Positions 1-7,588 of a DNA stretch of 45,247 nt are shown in pieces. The notes under the pieces were generated by a model. The model was not told the DNA's origin. It searched no databases and saw only the letters and a program-made list of their open reading frames with translations. The DNA comes from an uncultured bacterium (lineage in GTDB: Bacteria; Muiribacteriota; Ozemobacteria; Ozemobacterales; Ozemobacteraceae): contig ONIU01000026.1 of the NCBI GenBank assembly GCA_900317935.1, positions 1 to 45,247 on the forward strand. Direction: 5' to 3'. Each line of letters starts with the position of its first letter. The stretch's first letter is position 1. The translations under genes were made by a program, and so were the position numbers.

Positions 1-1055
1 ATCTCTTTTATAAGATTAACCATAAATGTAACATTATGCAAGCTTGCCATTCTTAAACCTAAAATTTCTTTTGCTTTGAACAAATGTCTTAAGTAACCTT
101 TAGAAAAAGTTCGGCAGGCATAGCATTGGCAACTAGCATCAATAGGTGATTCGTCAAGTGTATATTTTGCATTCAAGAGACTAATACGCCCGTCTCTAGT
201 AAAAACAGTTGCATGACGAGCAATTCTAGTCGGATGAACACAGTCAAACATATCTATACCTCGTTCAACTCCATAGAATAGGTCTTCTGGAGTCCCCACC
301 CCCATCAGATATCTAGGCAAGTTTTCAGGCATACTAGGCATCATGCCATCCATTATTTTAAGCATAAGATCTTTGGGCTCGCCAACAGACAAACCGCCAA
401 TTGCCATACCTTCAAAGCCAATTTCTTCTGTGCGTTTTATAGATTCTAATCTTAAAGGCAGATACATAGATCCTTGAACTATGCCAAATAAAGCTTGCCC
501 GTTTCTCATATGAGGATGGTCTGCTCGACATCTCTTAGCCCAGGCAACAGAACGGTCTAAAGCTGCTTTTGCTCTTTTTTCATCACAGGGGTAAGGGCTA
601 CATTCATCGAAAACCATCATTATTTCAGAACCTATTGAGCGCTGTATGCGCATAGATTCTTCCGGATTTATCCAGTAACGCTTTCCATCAATATGAGAAG
701 CAAATTCAACCCCATCATCTGTAATCTTATTAAGCTTATTCAAGGAAAAGACTTGAAAACCGCCTGAATCTGTCAGCATAGGTTTATCCCAAGCCATCAT
801 TTTATGCAGGCCACCAAAGTGATCTAAAACATCTGTCCCAGGCCTAAGCAACAAATGATACGTATTTGCCAATATTATCTGAGCGCCAGTGTCAGTAATT
901 TCATCAGGCGAAAGCGTCTTAACGCTACCAATAGTTCCAACTGGCATAAATATAGGGGTTTCTATTTTGCCGCGTCTAGTATTAATAATACCAGTACGTC
1001 CCCAACATTCTTCTGATTTTGATTCGAGTGTAAAAGAAAATTCTGTATTCATCAT
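1..1055 (-). CDS. tgt: Queuine/preQ1 tRNA-guanine transglycosylase, 3' end cut by the window
   Basis: Exchanges guanine for preQ1 (or queuine) at position 34 of GUN-anticodon tRNAs, the step before QueA. Visible hallmarks are the substrate pocket TDSGGFQVFSL, the region GIDMFDCVHPTR that carries the nucleophilic aspartate, and the zinc site CQCYAC followed by a histidine in SLHNVTFM. About 350 residues lie in the window; family members have about 370, so only the last 20 or so are missing past position 1. The start is ATGATG at 1055/1052. The first ATG overlaps the queA TGA stop, which suggests translational coupling. It is the last visible gene of the lcp-queA-tgt transcript. Identification is firm; only the 3' end is unseen. 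Confidence 0.97.
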   Translation of the reverse strand, partial: MMNTEFSFTLESKSEECWGRTGIINTRRGKIETPIFMPVGTIGSVKTLSPDEITDTGAQIILANTYHLLLRPGTDVLDHFGGLHKMMAWDKPMLTDSGGFQVFSLNKLNKITDDGVEFASHIDGKRYWINPEESMRIQRSIGSEIMMVFDECSPYPCDEKRAKAALDRSVAWAKRCRADHPHMRNGQALFGIVQGSMYLPLRLESIKRTEEIGFEGMAIGGLSVGEPKDLMLKIMDGMMPSMPENLPRYLMGVGTPEDLFYGVERGIDMFDCVHPTRIARHATVFTRDGRISLLNAKYTLDESPIDASCQCYACRTFSKGYLRHLFKAKEILGLRMASLHNVTFMVNLIKE

Positions 1056-2077
1056 ATTAGTAACATTGAATCCCCAAAAGAGTAGAATCTATATTTGTTT
1101 TTTATAGCTTCTTCGTATAAAGCTAGAGTTTTTTCTCTTCCAGCAAAAGCGGAAACAAGTACAACCAAAGTAGATTTTGGCAAATGAAAATTAGTAATAA
1201 GATGGTCAACGGCTTTAAACTTATAACCTGGCTTTATGAAACAGGATGTTGAACTCCAACCTGTTCTCAATTCACCATTTTCATCTATAGCTGACTCTAA
1301 AGTTCTAACACTGGTTGTACCGCAAGCCCATATCTTTTTACCTGCTTTTCTTGTTTCTCTAAACAATTTAGATGTTTCATCTGAAACAAAAAATGTTTCT
1401 TCATGCATATGGTGATTATCTAAGTCATCTACTTCGACAGGCTTAAAAGTGCCTAACCCAACATGTAATATTACTTCTGCAATCTTAACACCCTTAGCCT
1501 TCAAGTCTGCAAAGACTTTTTCGTCGAAATGCAAACCAGCTGTAGGGGCTGCTACTGAGCCTTCTTCTTTTGAATAAACCGTCTGATAACGTTCAGGAGA
1601 ACTTTCTCTGGAAGTAATATAAGGTGGAAGTGGCATTTCACCCTTTTCTCTGAATATAGCAACCGGGTCACTACCATCTAATGTCTTCAGAACTCTTAAT
1701 CCTGTTTCTAAGACTTCTTCTGTTTCAACAACAGTACCACCAGGAAGCATATGCTTCTTTCCAGGTTTAAACTTTTTCCCTGGATGAACCATAGCTTCAA
1801 AGCGACCATTATCTAAAGTTTTAATAAAGAATATTTCACTTCCAGCAGTGCTGTATTCACTTTCAATAGTATGTATTCTTGCAGGGATAACCCTGGAACT
1901 ATTTACTATAAGCAAATCTCCAGGCTCAAAATACTCAGAAATATCTGAGAAATGACGATGCTCAACCTTGTCTGTAGAACGATTGTAAACTAAAAGTCTA
2001 GACCCTGAACGTTCCTTAGACGGAGTTTGAGCTATGAGTTCCGGAGGTAAATAATAATCAAACAAATCCGTTTTCAT
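1052..2077 (-). CDS. queA: S-adenosylmethionine:tRNA ribosyltransferase-isomerase QueA
   Basis: Transfers the ribosyl part of S-adenosylmethionine to preQ1 in tRNA, forming epoxyqueuosine. The 341-residue length is normal for the family. The N-terminus (FDYYLPPELIAQTP), the VNSSRVIPARI segment, the APTAGLHFD motif and the LITNFHLPKSTLVVLVSAFAG block are characteristic. The start ATG directly abuts the TAA stop of the upstream LCP gene with no gap, and a purine-rich AGGAAA lies inside the end of that gene. The stop overlaps the tgt start by four bases. Pairing with tgt is the usual queuosine arrangement; sharing a transcript with a cell-wall LCP gene looks incidental. Confidence 0.98.
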   Translation of the reverse strand: MKTDLFDYYLPPELIAQTPSKERSGSRLLVYNRSTDKVEHRHFSDISEYFEPGDLLIVNSSRVIPARIHTIESEYSTAGSEIFFIKTLDNGRFEAMVHPGKKFKPGKKHMLPGGTVVETEEVLETGLRVLKTLDGSDPVAIFREKGEMPLPPYITSRESSPERYQTVYSKEEGSVAAPTAGLHFDEKVFADLKAKGVKIAEVILHVGLGTFKPVEVDDLDNHHMHEETFFVSDETSKLFRETRKAGKKIWACGTTSVRTLESAIDENGELRTGWSSTSCFIKPGYKFKAVDHLITNFHLPKSTLVVLVSAFAGREKTLALYEEAIKNKYRFYSFGDSMLLI

Positions 2078-3880
2078 TTACTTTTTCCTATTTGATTTAC
2101 TCTGCTTTGGAATTACTTTACCAAAATCGCAGTCTTTCTCAATTTCCAAAATTGCCAAATCAGAAAAATAGTTATTTCCAATAGCTATTGCTTCTTCTGA
2201 ATAAGGCACAAAGAAACTAATCTTATCTATATATCTTGCATCACCAGGTAAAGACATGGTGATGAACTTAACATCAAAGCTATCAAAACCCTTTGCCAAA
2301 GTTAATATTTCCTGAAGAGAAAAATCTGTTTTTATATGTTTAAAAGCTTTTTCTATAATAGAAGGGACTCTGACAATAGTTGTGGGACTAAAAAGCTTTT
2401 TAATTACTGCTTTAACAAAATCCTGCTGACGCTTGATTCTACCCAAATCAGCCATTGCATCTTTTCTGAAACGAACATATCTTAAAGCATCTTGACCATT
2501 TAAATGATTCATACCAGGATTAAAATGAATATGGAGATTACCCCAGTTGTCATCATAATGCATTGGTTTTTCAATGTTTATATCAACTCCACCAATAGCG
2601 TCAACAACAGAAATGAAACTTTCAAAACCAATTTCAACTTTTCTGCTGATTTTAATCTTCAGCAGATCTTCTAGAATTTTGCGAAGAGTAGGTTCACCAT
2701 ATCTGGGCAGAATTTCATTTATTTTTCTACCTTTATCTTCAATAATAACTCTTGTATCTCTAGGGATAGAAAGCATCATTATTTTCTTTTTGGATGGGTT
2801 AACTCCCAAAACAAAGATTGTGTCAGAACGATGAGTTCCTTCAACTGAATCTATACCCATTACAAGGACATTTATATTCCCTATCGTGGTCTTTTCTCCA
2901 GATTCCAAAGAACCGTGAACCTGGTTTGTGCCCTGAATGATCACTTCTCTTGTTGAAAACCATTTTTGGATAAGAATAAAAGTAAAACAAACGCATAAAC
3001 AAAAGAAAAGCAGGTCAAAAAAGAAAGATTTCCAAAAATCTTTATTATAGCTTTGCGTAAAAAGTAAAAAACCTTCTGAAGAGCTATCATCTTCTTGTTC
3101 TTCAACATTGCTTTCTTCTGTTGTTTCATCTTTTGGGGAATCAGATTGTTTTTCTGAAGTTTCTTTTTCCGACTTTTCTTCTGATAAATCCTGCTTTTCA
3201 GAAAGGTTACCACCCTTAGAATCTGAAATAACTTCATCGGTTTTTGAAGAATCTTCTGACGAAACTGATTCTTCTGTTTTTTCTTCTTTTACTGCTACAT
3301 CTGCCGTATTTTCAGATTTAAGTTTGTCTAATTCGTCTAATACTGCTTGAGGCTTCGATGACGAGAATGAAAGATTCTGGGGATCTTCGACAGTATTTGT
3401 CGTAGATTCTTTTTCTATGATATCTGCATCTTCAGCAGAATCTTTTGAAACTTCTTTTTCAGGTTCAACTTCAGGCTCAACAGTTTCACAAACATTTTCA
3501 GTTTTATCTGTTATATCTGAAACACTATCTTCTTCAGCAACTTCTGATTCTGCTTCTTCCGTTATTTCTTCAGAAACCTTAGTTTCTTCGATTACTTCAG
3601 CATATTCTTTTTCATCAGAACCTTTTTCTTCTTCAATAACTTCAACTTCTTTAACTTCCTCAGATTCTTCTTTTTCAACAATTTTACCAGATTCTTCTGT
3701 ATCTGCATTTTTTTCTTCTGTTTTGGAAACAGCAGAATCTCCTGTTTCAGCTTTATTTTCTAAAACAGCCTCTTCTTCAGCAGAATGAGTTTCAACAGAT
3801 TCTTCCTGAATAGAAATACCTTCATCTAACAATGAAGTTTCTTTTCCTTCGTCTTGCTCTAAATTGTTGTTTTCTTCCAT
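2078..3880 (-). CDS. LytR-CpsA-Psr (LCP) family protein with a very long acidic N-terminal region
   Basis: LCP proteins transfer lipid-linked glycopolymers onto the cell wall or related acceptors. Residues about 335-495 hold the catalytic domain: NVLVMGIDS, the arginine-aspartate pair in THRSDTIFVLGV, the SIPRDT motif, and LNGQDALRYVRFRKD followed by DLGRIKRQQ. One membrane segment sits at about 285-304. Residues 1-270 are almost wholly Glu/Ser/Lys/Thr low complexity and should lie in the cytoplasm, which is far longer than the short tail usual here. No good Shine-Dalgarno precedes the ATG. It is first in a transcript with queA and tgt and diverges from obg. The LCP assignment is firm; the acceptor and glycan are unknown. 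Confidence 0.93.
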   Translation of the reverse strand: MEENNNLEQDEGKETSLLDEGISIQEESVETHSAEEEAVLENKAETGDSAVSKTEEKNADTEESGKIVEKEESEEVKEVEVIEEEKGSDEKEYAEVIEETKVSEEITEEAESEVAEEDSVSDITDKTENVCETVEPEVEPEKEVSKDSAEDADIIEKESTTNTVEDPQNLSFSSSKPQAVLDELDKLKSENTADVAVKEEKTEESVSSEDSSKTDEVISDSKGGNLSEKQDLSEEKSEKETSEKQSDSPKDETTEESNVEEQEDDSSSEGFLLFTQSYNKDFWKSFFFDLLFFCLCVCFTFILIQKWFSTREVIIQGTNQVHGSLESGEKTTIGNINVLVMGIDSVEGTHRSDTIFVLGVNPSKKKIMMLSIPRDTRVIIEDKGRKINEILPRYGEPTLRKILEDLLKIKISRKVEIGFESFISVVDAIGGVDINIEKPMHYDDNWGNLHIHFNPGMNHLNGQDALRYVRFRKDAMADLGRIKRQQDFVKAVIKKLFSPTTIVRVPSIIEKAFKHIKTDFSLQEILTLAKGFDSFDVKFITMSLPGDARYIDKISFFVPYSEEAIAIGNNYFSDLAILEIEKDCDFGKVIPKQSKSNRKK

Positions 3881-3919
3881 ATAAAGGATATTTTAACATC
3901 AAAAGACTTTGTTTGCCAC

Positions 3920-3959
3920 TTATAAAAAACTTGCGAGTAAAAATAGTCAATGATATAAT
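3920..3959. promoter_or_regulatory. Overlapping divergent promoters for obg (+) and the LCP gene (-)
   Basis: For obg, TTGCGA at 3931-3936 and TATAAT at 3954-3959 are separated by 17 bp, close to the sigma-70 consensus. On the minus strand, TTGACT (3950 to 3945) lies inside the obg spacer, with AT-rich -10 candidates around 3920-3927 (TTATAA or TTTTAT, spacing 17-19). The obg call is good; the LCP one is tentative. Confidence 0.6.
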
Positions 3960-3966
3960 TCGCCTC

Positions 3967-5250
3967 ATGAAATTCGTAGATGAAGTAACAATTGAAGTAT
4001 CCTCAGGAAACGGCGGAAACGGAGCCGTAGCTTTTCGTCGTGAAAAATTCGTGCCTATGGGCGGACCATCAGGCGGTGACGGTGGGAAAGGCGGAGACTT
4101 GGTTTTCGAAGCCACCGATGATTTGACCACCCTTTATGATTTGAGCTTTGTTCGTGTTCATAAAGCAGAAAACGGACAGAACGGCCAGATAAAAAATATG
4201 GCTGGGGCCAACGGTAAAGACTGTGTTGTAAAAGTTCCCGTCGGCACATTGGTTTATGATTTGGAATCAGGCCGTCTTCTCGTTGATATGGAACACAAAG
4301 GTCAGCGAGAAATCCTGCTAAAAGGTGGCCGTGGAGGAATGGGAAATGCAAGATTTGCAACACCGACTCACAGAACCCCTAGAAGCGCAGAAAAAGGTGA
4401 ACCTGGCAAAAAGTTAAGACTTAGACTAGAACTAAAGCTTTTAGCTGATGTTGGCTTAGTTGGATTACCAAATGCAGGTAAATCGACATTTTTGCGTGCC
4501 GTAAGCAATGCCAGACCCAAAGTTGCTGATTATCCATTTACCACTCTTACTCCTAGTCTTGGAATTGTAAAACCAGAAGGCTTGAATTCTTTCTGTGTTG
4601 CTGATATTCCTGGTCTAATCGAAGGAGCTCATGAAGGAACCGGTCTTGGCACCCAGTTTTTGAAGCACATTGAAAGAACAAGAATTCTTCTGCATCTTGT
4701 AGATGTCAGTCAACTAGATATGGAAGACATCACAAAGAACTATGATATTATCATGGAAGAACTCAGACAGTTCTCAGAAAAGCTAGCAGAAAAACCTGTA
4801 GTTGTAGCAGCAAACAAGATGGATTTACCAGACTCTAGAGAACTTTTCCCAGATTTCAAAAAGGAAATGGATGCTAGAGGCGTTAAAGTTTTTCCTATTT
4901 CTGGTGCGACAAAAGAAGGTATTGATTCTCTTCTCAAGTATTTGAGCCAGGAACTCAAGGAATTGAAAACACCAGTTATGCTAGAAGCCAACAAAGATGA
5001 AAAACTCTATGAATTTATAGAACCTTTCAGAATTGAAGAATTGGAAGAAGGCTACTGGGAAGTTACAGGCCCTGACATAGAACGCTTAGTTGCAATGACC
5101 GACTTTGCAAACGATGAAGCCATTGCCAGATTCAGACAGAAAATAAAGCGAATGGGCTTTATAGATGAACTCAGAACTCTTGAAGCTGCCGACAATGACA
5201 CAATCTCCATCGGCGATATGGAATTTGAATACCATGAGTTCTTCGACTGA
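3967..5250 (+). CDS. obg: Ribosome-associated GTPase Obg
   Basis: Essential GTPase in 50S ribosome maturation and stress signalling. The glycine-rich Obg fold is at 1-158 (repeated GGxGG runs), the G domain at about 160-330 with G1 GLPNAGKST (166-174), G2 FTTLTP, G3 DIPG and G4 NKMD, and the C-terminal OCT domain ends in an acidic tail (EYHEFFD). The frame is open further upstream, but family alignment starts at MKFVDEVTIEV, giving 427 residues, a normal length. No Shine-Dalgarno is visible. The predicted transcription start is at or next to the ATG, so the mRNA may be leaderless. yqeK follows about 150 bp downstream. Confidence 0.97.
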   Translation: MKFVDEVTIEVSSGNGGNGAVAFRREKFVPMGGPSGGDGGKGGDLVFEATDDLTTLYDLSFVRVHKAENGQNGQIKNMAGANGKDCVVKVPVGTLVYDLESGRLLVDMEHKGQREILLKGGRGGMGNARFATPTHRTPRSAEKGEPGKKLRLRLELKLLADVGLVGLPNAGKSTFLRAVSNARPKVADYPFTTLTPSLGIVKPEGLNSFCVADIPGLIEGAHEGTGLGTQFLKHIERTRILLHLVDVSQLDMEDITKNYDIIMEELRQFSEKLAEKPVVVAANKMDLPDSRELFPDFKKEMDARGVKVFPISGATKEGIDSLLKYLSQELKELKTPVMLEANKDEKLYEFIEPFRIEELEEGYWEVTGPDIERLVAMTDFANDEAIARFRQKIKRMGFIDELRTLEAADNDTISIGDMEFEYHEFFD

Positions 5251-5263
5251 TCTAGCATAGTTT

Positions 5264-5402
5264 TTATAGAGTTGGTTTTTGTTGTTAGATTTAAGACCAA
5301 AAATTGAGATACAAGACCAAAGATGGAGACATAAGAATTCTTATATCTTATATCTTATTAATTACAATAATTACCAAAAACTATAACAACTTTAAGATAA
5401 AC
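5264..5402. repeat. Low-complexity intergenic tract with short direct repeats
   Basis: Between obg and yqeK there are two copies of AAGACCAAA about 20 bp apart and tandem TTATATC heptamers at 5341-5354. It resembles the clearer heptamer tracts elsewhere in the window. No gene is seen. Confidence 0.4.
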
Positions 5403-5933
5403 ATGAAAAACGAAGAATACAAAAAATATCTAGACATAATACTTGAAAAGCAGTCTCTTTCACCAAAAGGTCTGCAGGCTCACATGCAGGCTGTTGCAGA
5501 CATGGCTGTAAGCTATGCCAAAGAAGTTGGCTACGATGTGGAATCAGCCTACTTGGCAGGAATGGCCCATGATCTCTTGCGTCATGCATCGCCAGAAGAA
5601 ACTTTGGAATATGCTCATTCTACAGGATTTGTTATCTCTGATTTAATGGAACAGGTTCCGATGCTTGCTCATGGACCTGCCGCAGCTGGTTGGCTGATGA
5701 AAAATATTCCTCAGATCGGCGTTGATATTATTCTTGCTATTCGAGATCATACTTTTCCTGCTGATGATGCTCCTATGCTTACCAAAATTCTTGCTGCGGC
5801 CGACACCTTAGAACCTTCTCGTCAGATTCCAGAACGAGAAGAAGTTCGCTTAATGCGAATTCCTTTTGAACAGCGTTTCATCGAAGTTCAAAGACTAAAA
5901 AAACTTCCTAGAAAAGATAAAAAACAAAGCTGA
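5403..5933 (+). CDS. yqeK: YqeK-type HD-domain hydrolase (probable Ap4A hydrolase)
   Basis: The HD-fold metal ligands are all visible: H27, H56-D57 (GMAHDLLRH), H90 (LAHGPAAAG), H116 (AIRDHTF) and D134 (AADTLEPSR). The HGPAAA and AD.LEPSR signatures are those of YqeK, which symmetrically cleaves diadenosine tetraphosphate to ADP and is usually encoded beside nadD and rsfS near obg. Those two partners are not visible here. I chose the ATG at 5403 (176 residues); an in-frame ATG at 5304 would add 33 residues encoded by a repeat-like tract and lacking family similarity. The stop codon sits in the loop of a transcription terminator. Confidence 0.85.
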   Translation: MKNEEYKKYLDIILEKQSLSPKGLQAHMQAVADMAVSYAKEVGYDVESAYLAGMAHDLLRHASPEETLEYAHSTGFVISDLMEQVPMLAHGPAAAGWLMKNIPQIGVDIILAIRDHTFPADDAPMLTKILAAADTLEPSRQIPEREEVRLMRIPFEQRFIEVQRLKKLPRKDKKQS

Positions 5934-5948
5934 TGCTTTGTTTTTTAT
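5921..5948 (+). terminator. Rho-independent terminator overlapping the yqeK stop
   Basis: AAAACAAAGC (5921-5930) pairs with GCTTTGTTTT (5935-5944), and a T-run follows. The four-base loop TGAT contains the yqeK stop codon, so the last codons double as the stem. Confidence 0.75.
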
Positions 5949-6070
5949 TATGTTGGTTTCTGTAGTTTTTATTGCTCTAAGAGTTAGAAGAATTGAAAAT
6001 ATTGGCCTTCTTCTATTTAACATCTCTAGTTTTGAACTTATATCTAAAAAAAGCTTAACAAAATAAACTA

Positions 6071-6132
6071 TTGACTAGAATTACCTCAAGTGCTAGTTTA
6101 TTGAACAAATTAAAGTTTTCACAAACTTTTAA
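6071..6132 (+). promoter_or_regulatory. Promoter and leader hairpin of the DegT-family gene
   Basis: TTGACT at 6071-6076 and TAGTTT at 6094-6099 are separated by 17 bp. Downstream, TAAAGTTT (6111-6118) and AAACTTT (6123-6129) form a small leader hairpin ahead of the GGAG ribosome site at 6144-6147. Confidence 0.45.
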
Positions 6133-6153
6133 ACTAATAAAACGGAGTAAAAC

Positions 6154-7260
6154 ATGAAAGTCCCACTGTTAGACTTAAAACCTCAGTATGCTCAGATAAA
6201 AGACAAAGTAGTTCCAGAACTCTTATCAATATTCGAAAGTCAAGGCTTTATTCTTGGTCCTAAAGTTGAAAAACTTGAAAAAGAAATGGCTGAATACATT
6301 GGAGTTAAGCACACTCTTGGTTGTTCTTCAGGAACTGATGCACTTCTTCTTGCTCTTATGTCATTAGACATTAAAGACGGCGATGAAGTCATAACTACTC
6401 CTTATACCTTCTTTGCAACAGCAGGTTCTATAGCTAGAACAGGCGCAGTTGCCAAATTTGTTGATATTGATCCAGCAACCTTCTTAATGGATGTAAACCA
6501 GATAGAAGAAAAAATAACCCCCAAAACAAAAGCTATTATTCCAGTTCATCTTTTCGGTCAGTGTGTTGATATGGAACCACTTATGGCTATAGCTAAGAAA
6601 CACAACCTAGCAGTAATAGAAGATGCTGCCCAAGCTATAGGTGCTGAATATAATGGCAAACAAGCAGGCACTTTCGGTAACGTAGGCTGCTTCAGTTTCT
6701 TCCCAAGCAAAAACCTTGGTTGTTTCGGTGATGGCGGGTTAGTTTCCACTAACTGCGACAAGACTTATGAACGCATGAAAGGTTTGAGAGTTCACGGCGG
6801 GCAGGTTCAGTATCAGCATCAGGAAGTCGGTATGAATGCAAGATTAGATGCAATCCAAGCTGCTGTTGTTTCTATAAAACTTCCATTCTTAAAGAGCTGG
6901 ACCGAAGGAAGAAGAAGAAATGCTTCTCTTTATAACGAATTATTCAAAGACAACAAGAAAGTTATAACTCCAAAAGCTAAAGACAACTGTTATCATATTT
7001 ACAACCAATATGTAATCAGAGTTGAAGGCAATAGAGATGCATTAAAAGCTCATTTGGCAGAAAAGGAAATTGGATGTTCTGTTTATTATCCACTTTCTCT
7101 ACATCAGCAACCCTGTTTTAAATATTTAGGCTATAAAGCTGGTGATTTCCCAGAATCAGAAAAAGCCGCAGCTACTTCTATTGCTCTGCCAATTTATCCA
7201 GACCTTACAAAGGAACAAATTGAATACGTTGCAGAAACAATCAACAACTATTTGAAGTAA
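6154..7260 (+). CDS. DegT/DnrJ/EryC1/StrS family sugar aminotransferase
   Basis: PLP-dependent aminotransferase of the family that aminates nucleotide-linked keto-sugars for surface glycans. The PLP lysine is K186 in SFFPSKNLGCFGDGG, the ring-nitrogen aspartate is D157 in VIEDAAQ, and GSSGTDAL-like phosphate binding is seen as SSGTDALLLAL. VGMNARLDAIQAA is the usual substrate-loop signature. The 368-residue length is normal. It resembles WbpE-type enzymes acting on UDP-3-keto sugars, but the exact substrate cannot be read from the sequence. It has its own promoter and a strong terminator and stands alone, facing a Wzc-like polysaccharide gene across a repeat-rich gap. A role in capsule or O-antigen precursor supply is inference. 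Confidence 0.92.
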   Translation: MKVPLLDLKPQYAQIKDKVVPELLSIFESQGFILGPKVEKLEKEMAEYIGVKHTLGCSSGTDALLLALMSLDIKDGDEVITTPYTFFATAGSIARTGAVAKFVDIDPATFLMDVNQIEEKITPKTKAIIPVHLFGQCVDMEPLMAIAKKHNLAVIEDAAQAIGAEYNGKQAGTFGNVGCFSFFPSKNLGCFGDGGLVSTNCDKTYERMKGLRVHGGQVQYQHQEVGMNARLDAIQAAVVSIKLPFLKSWTEGRRRNASLYNELFKDNKKVITPKAKDNCYHIYNQYVIRVEGNRDALKAHLAEKEIGCSVYYPLSLHQQPCFKYLGYKAGDFPESEKAAATSIALPIYPDLTKEQIEYVAETINNYLK

Positions 7261-7270
7261 GTAATTACAA

Positions 7271-7305
7271 AAAAACACCAGCCTGTTATAGCTGGTGTTT
7301 TTTTG
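7271..7305 (+). terminator. Rho-independent terminator after the DegT-family gene
   Basis: AAAAACACCAGC (7271-7282) pairs perfectly with GCTGGTGTTTTT (7291-7302) around an 8-base loop, with a T-run following. Confidence 0.9.
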
Positions 7306-7310
7306 TTTTA

Positions 7311-7385
7311 GTTATCAGTTATCAGTTATCTGTTAGCAGTTTTCAGTTATCACTTAACAGTAACACTTCTCACCCTTCCAACACT
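7311..7385. repeat. Degenerate heptanucleotide tandem repeat (GTTATCA-type)
   Basis: Seven consecutive 7-bp units from 7311 to 7359: GTTATCA, GTTATCA, GTTATCT, GTTAGCA, GTTTTCA, GTTATCA, CTTAACA. Looser 7-bp phrases (TAACACT, TCTCACC, CTTCCAA) follow to about 7382. Confidence 0.8.
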
Positions 7386-7390
7386 TTGGC

Positions 7391-7550
7391 AACGCAAAGC
7401 TAACGCTTTGCTCCCCCTTCAGTCTCGCTATCGCTCGCCAGCTTCCCCGCATAGCGGGGCAGCATCTTCGGAAATGAACCTTCTAGAGGAAGCTTTAGGA
7501 CAATCACCCCCATCACCAAACACCAATCACACCGCCAAGCTTTGCTTGGC
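7391..7550. repeat. Mosaic of short palindromes (REP-like intergenic element)
   Basis: Non-coding stretch holding GCAAAGC-TAAC-GCTTTGC, a CTCGCTATCGCTCG near-palindrome, CCCCGC-ATA-GCGGGG and GCCAAGC-TTT-GCTTGGC (7534-7550). It is richer in G+C than its surroundings. Open frames across it are repeat artefacts. Together with 7311-7385 it fills the gap between the DegT and Wzc-like genes. Confidence 0.6.
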
Positions 7551-7551
7551 A

Positions 7552-7588
7552 AAAAAAAAGAGCCAAGATTTACTTGGCTCTTTTTTTT
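7552..7588. terminator. Bidirectional terminator at the end of the Wzc-like gene
   Basis: AAAAAAAAGAGCCAAG (7552-7567) pairs with CTTGGCTCTTTTTTTT (7573-7588) around ATTTA. It overlaps the stop codon of the minus-strand gene and can serve both converging transcripts. Confidence 0.85.

Noticed and set aside
3108..3788. Serine-rich plus-strand frames opposite the LCP gene
   Set aside because: They are the antisense of the Glu-rich low-complexity coding region, where reverse reading of GAA codons gives Ser/Phe-rich chains.
3832..3966. Upstream extension of obg
   Set aside because: Family alignment begins at 3967 and the predicted promoter -10 lies inside the extension.
5304..5402. Upstream start for yqeK adding 33 residues
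   Set aside because: The added part is translated repeat-like, A/T-rich sequence without similarity to YqeK, and all HD-fold residues fit a start at 5403.
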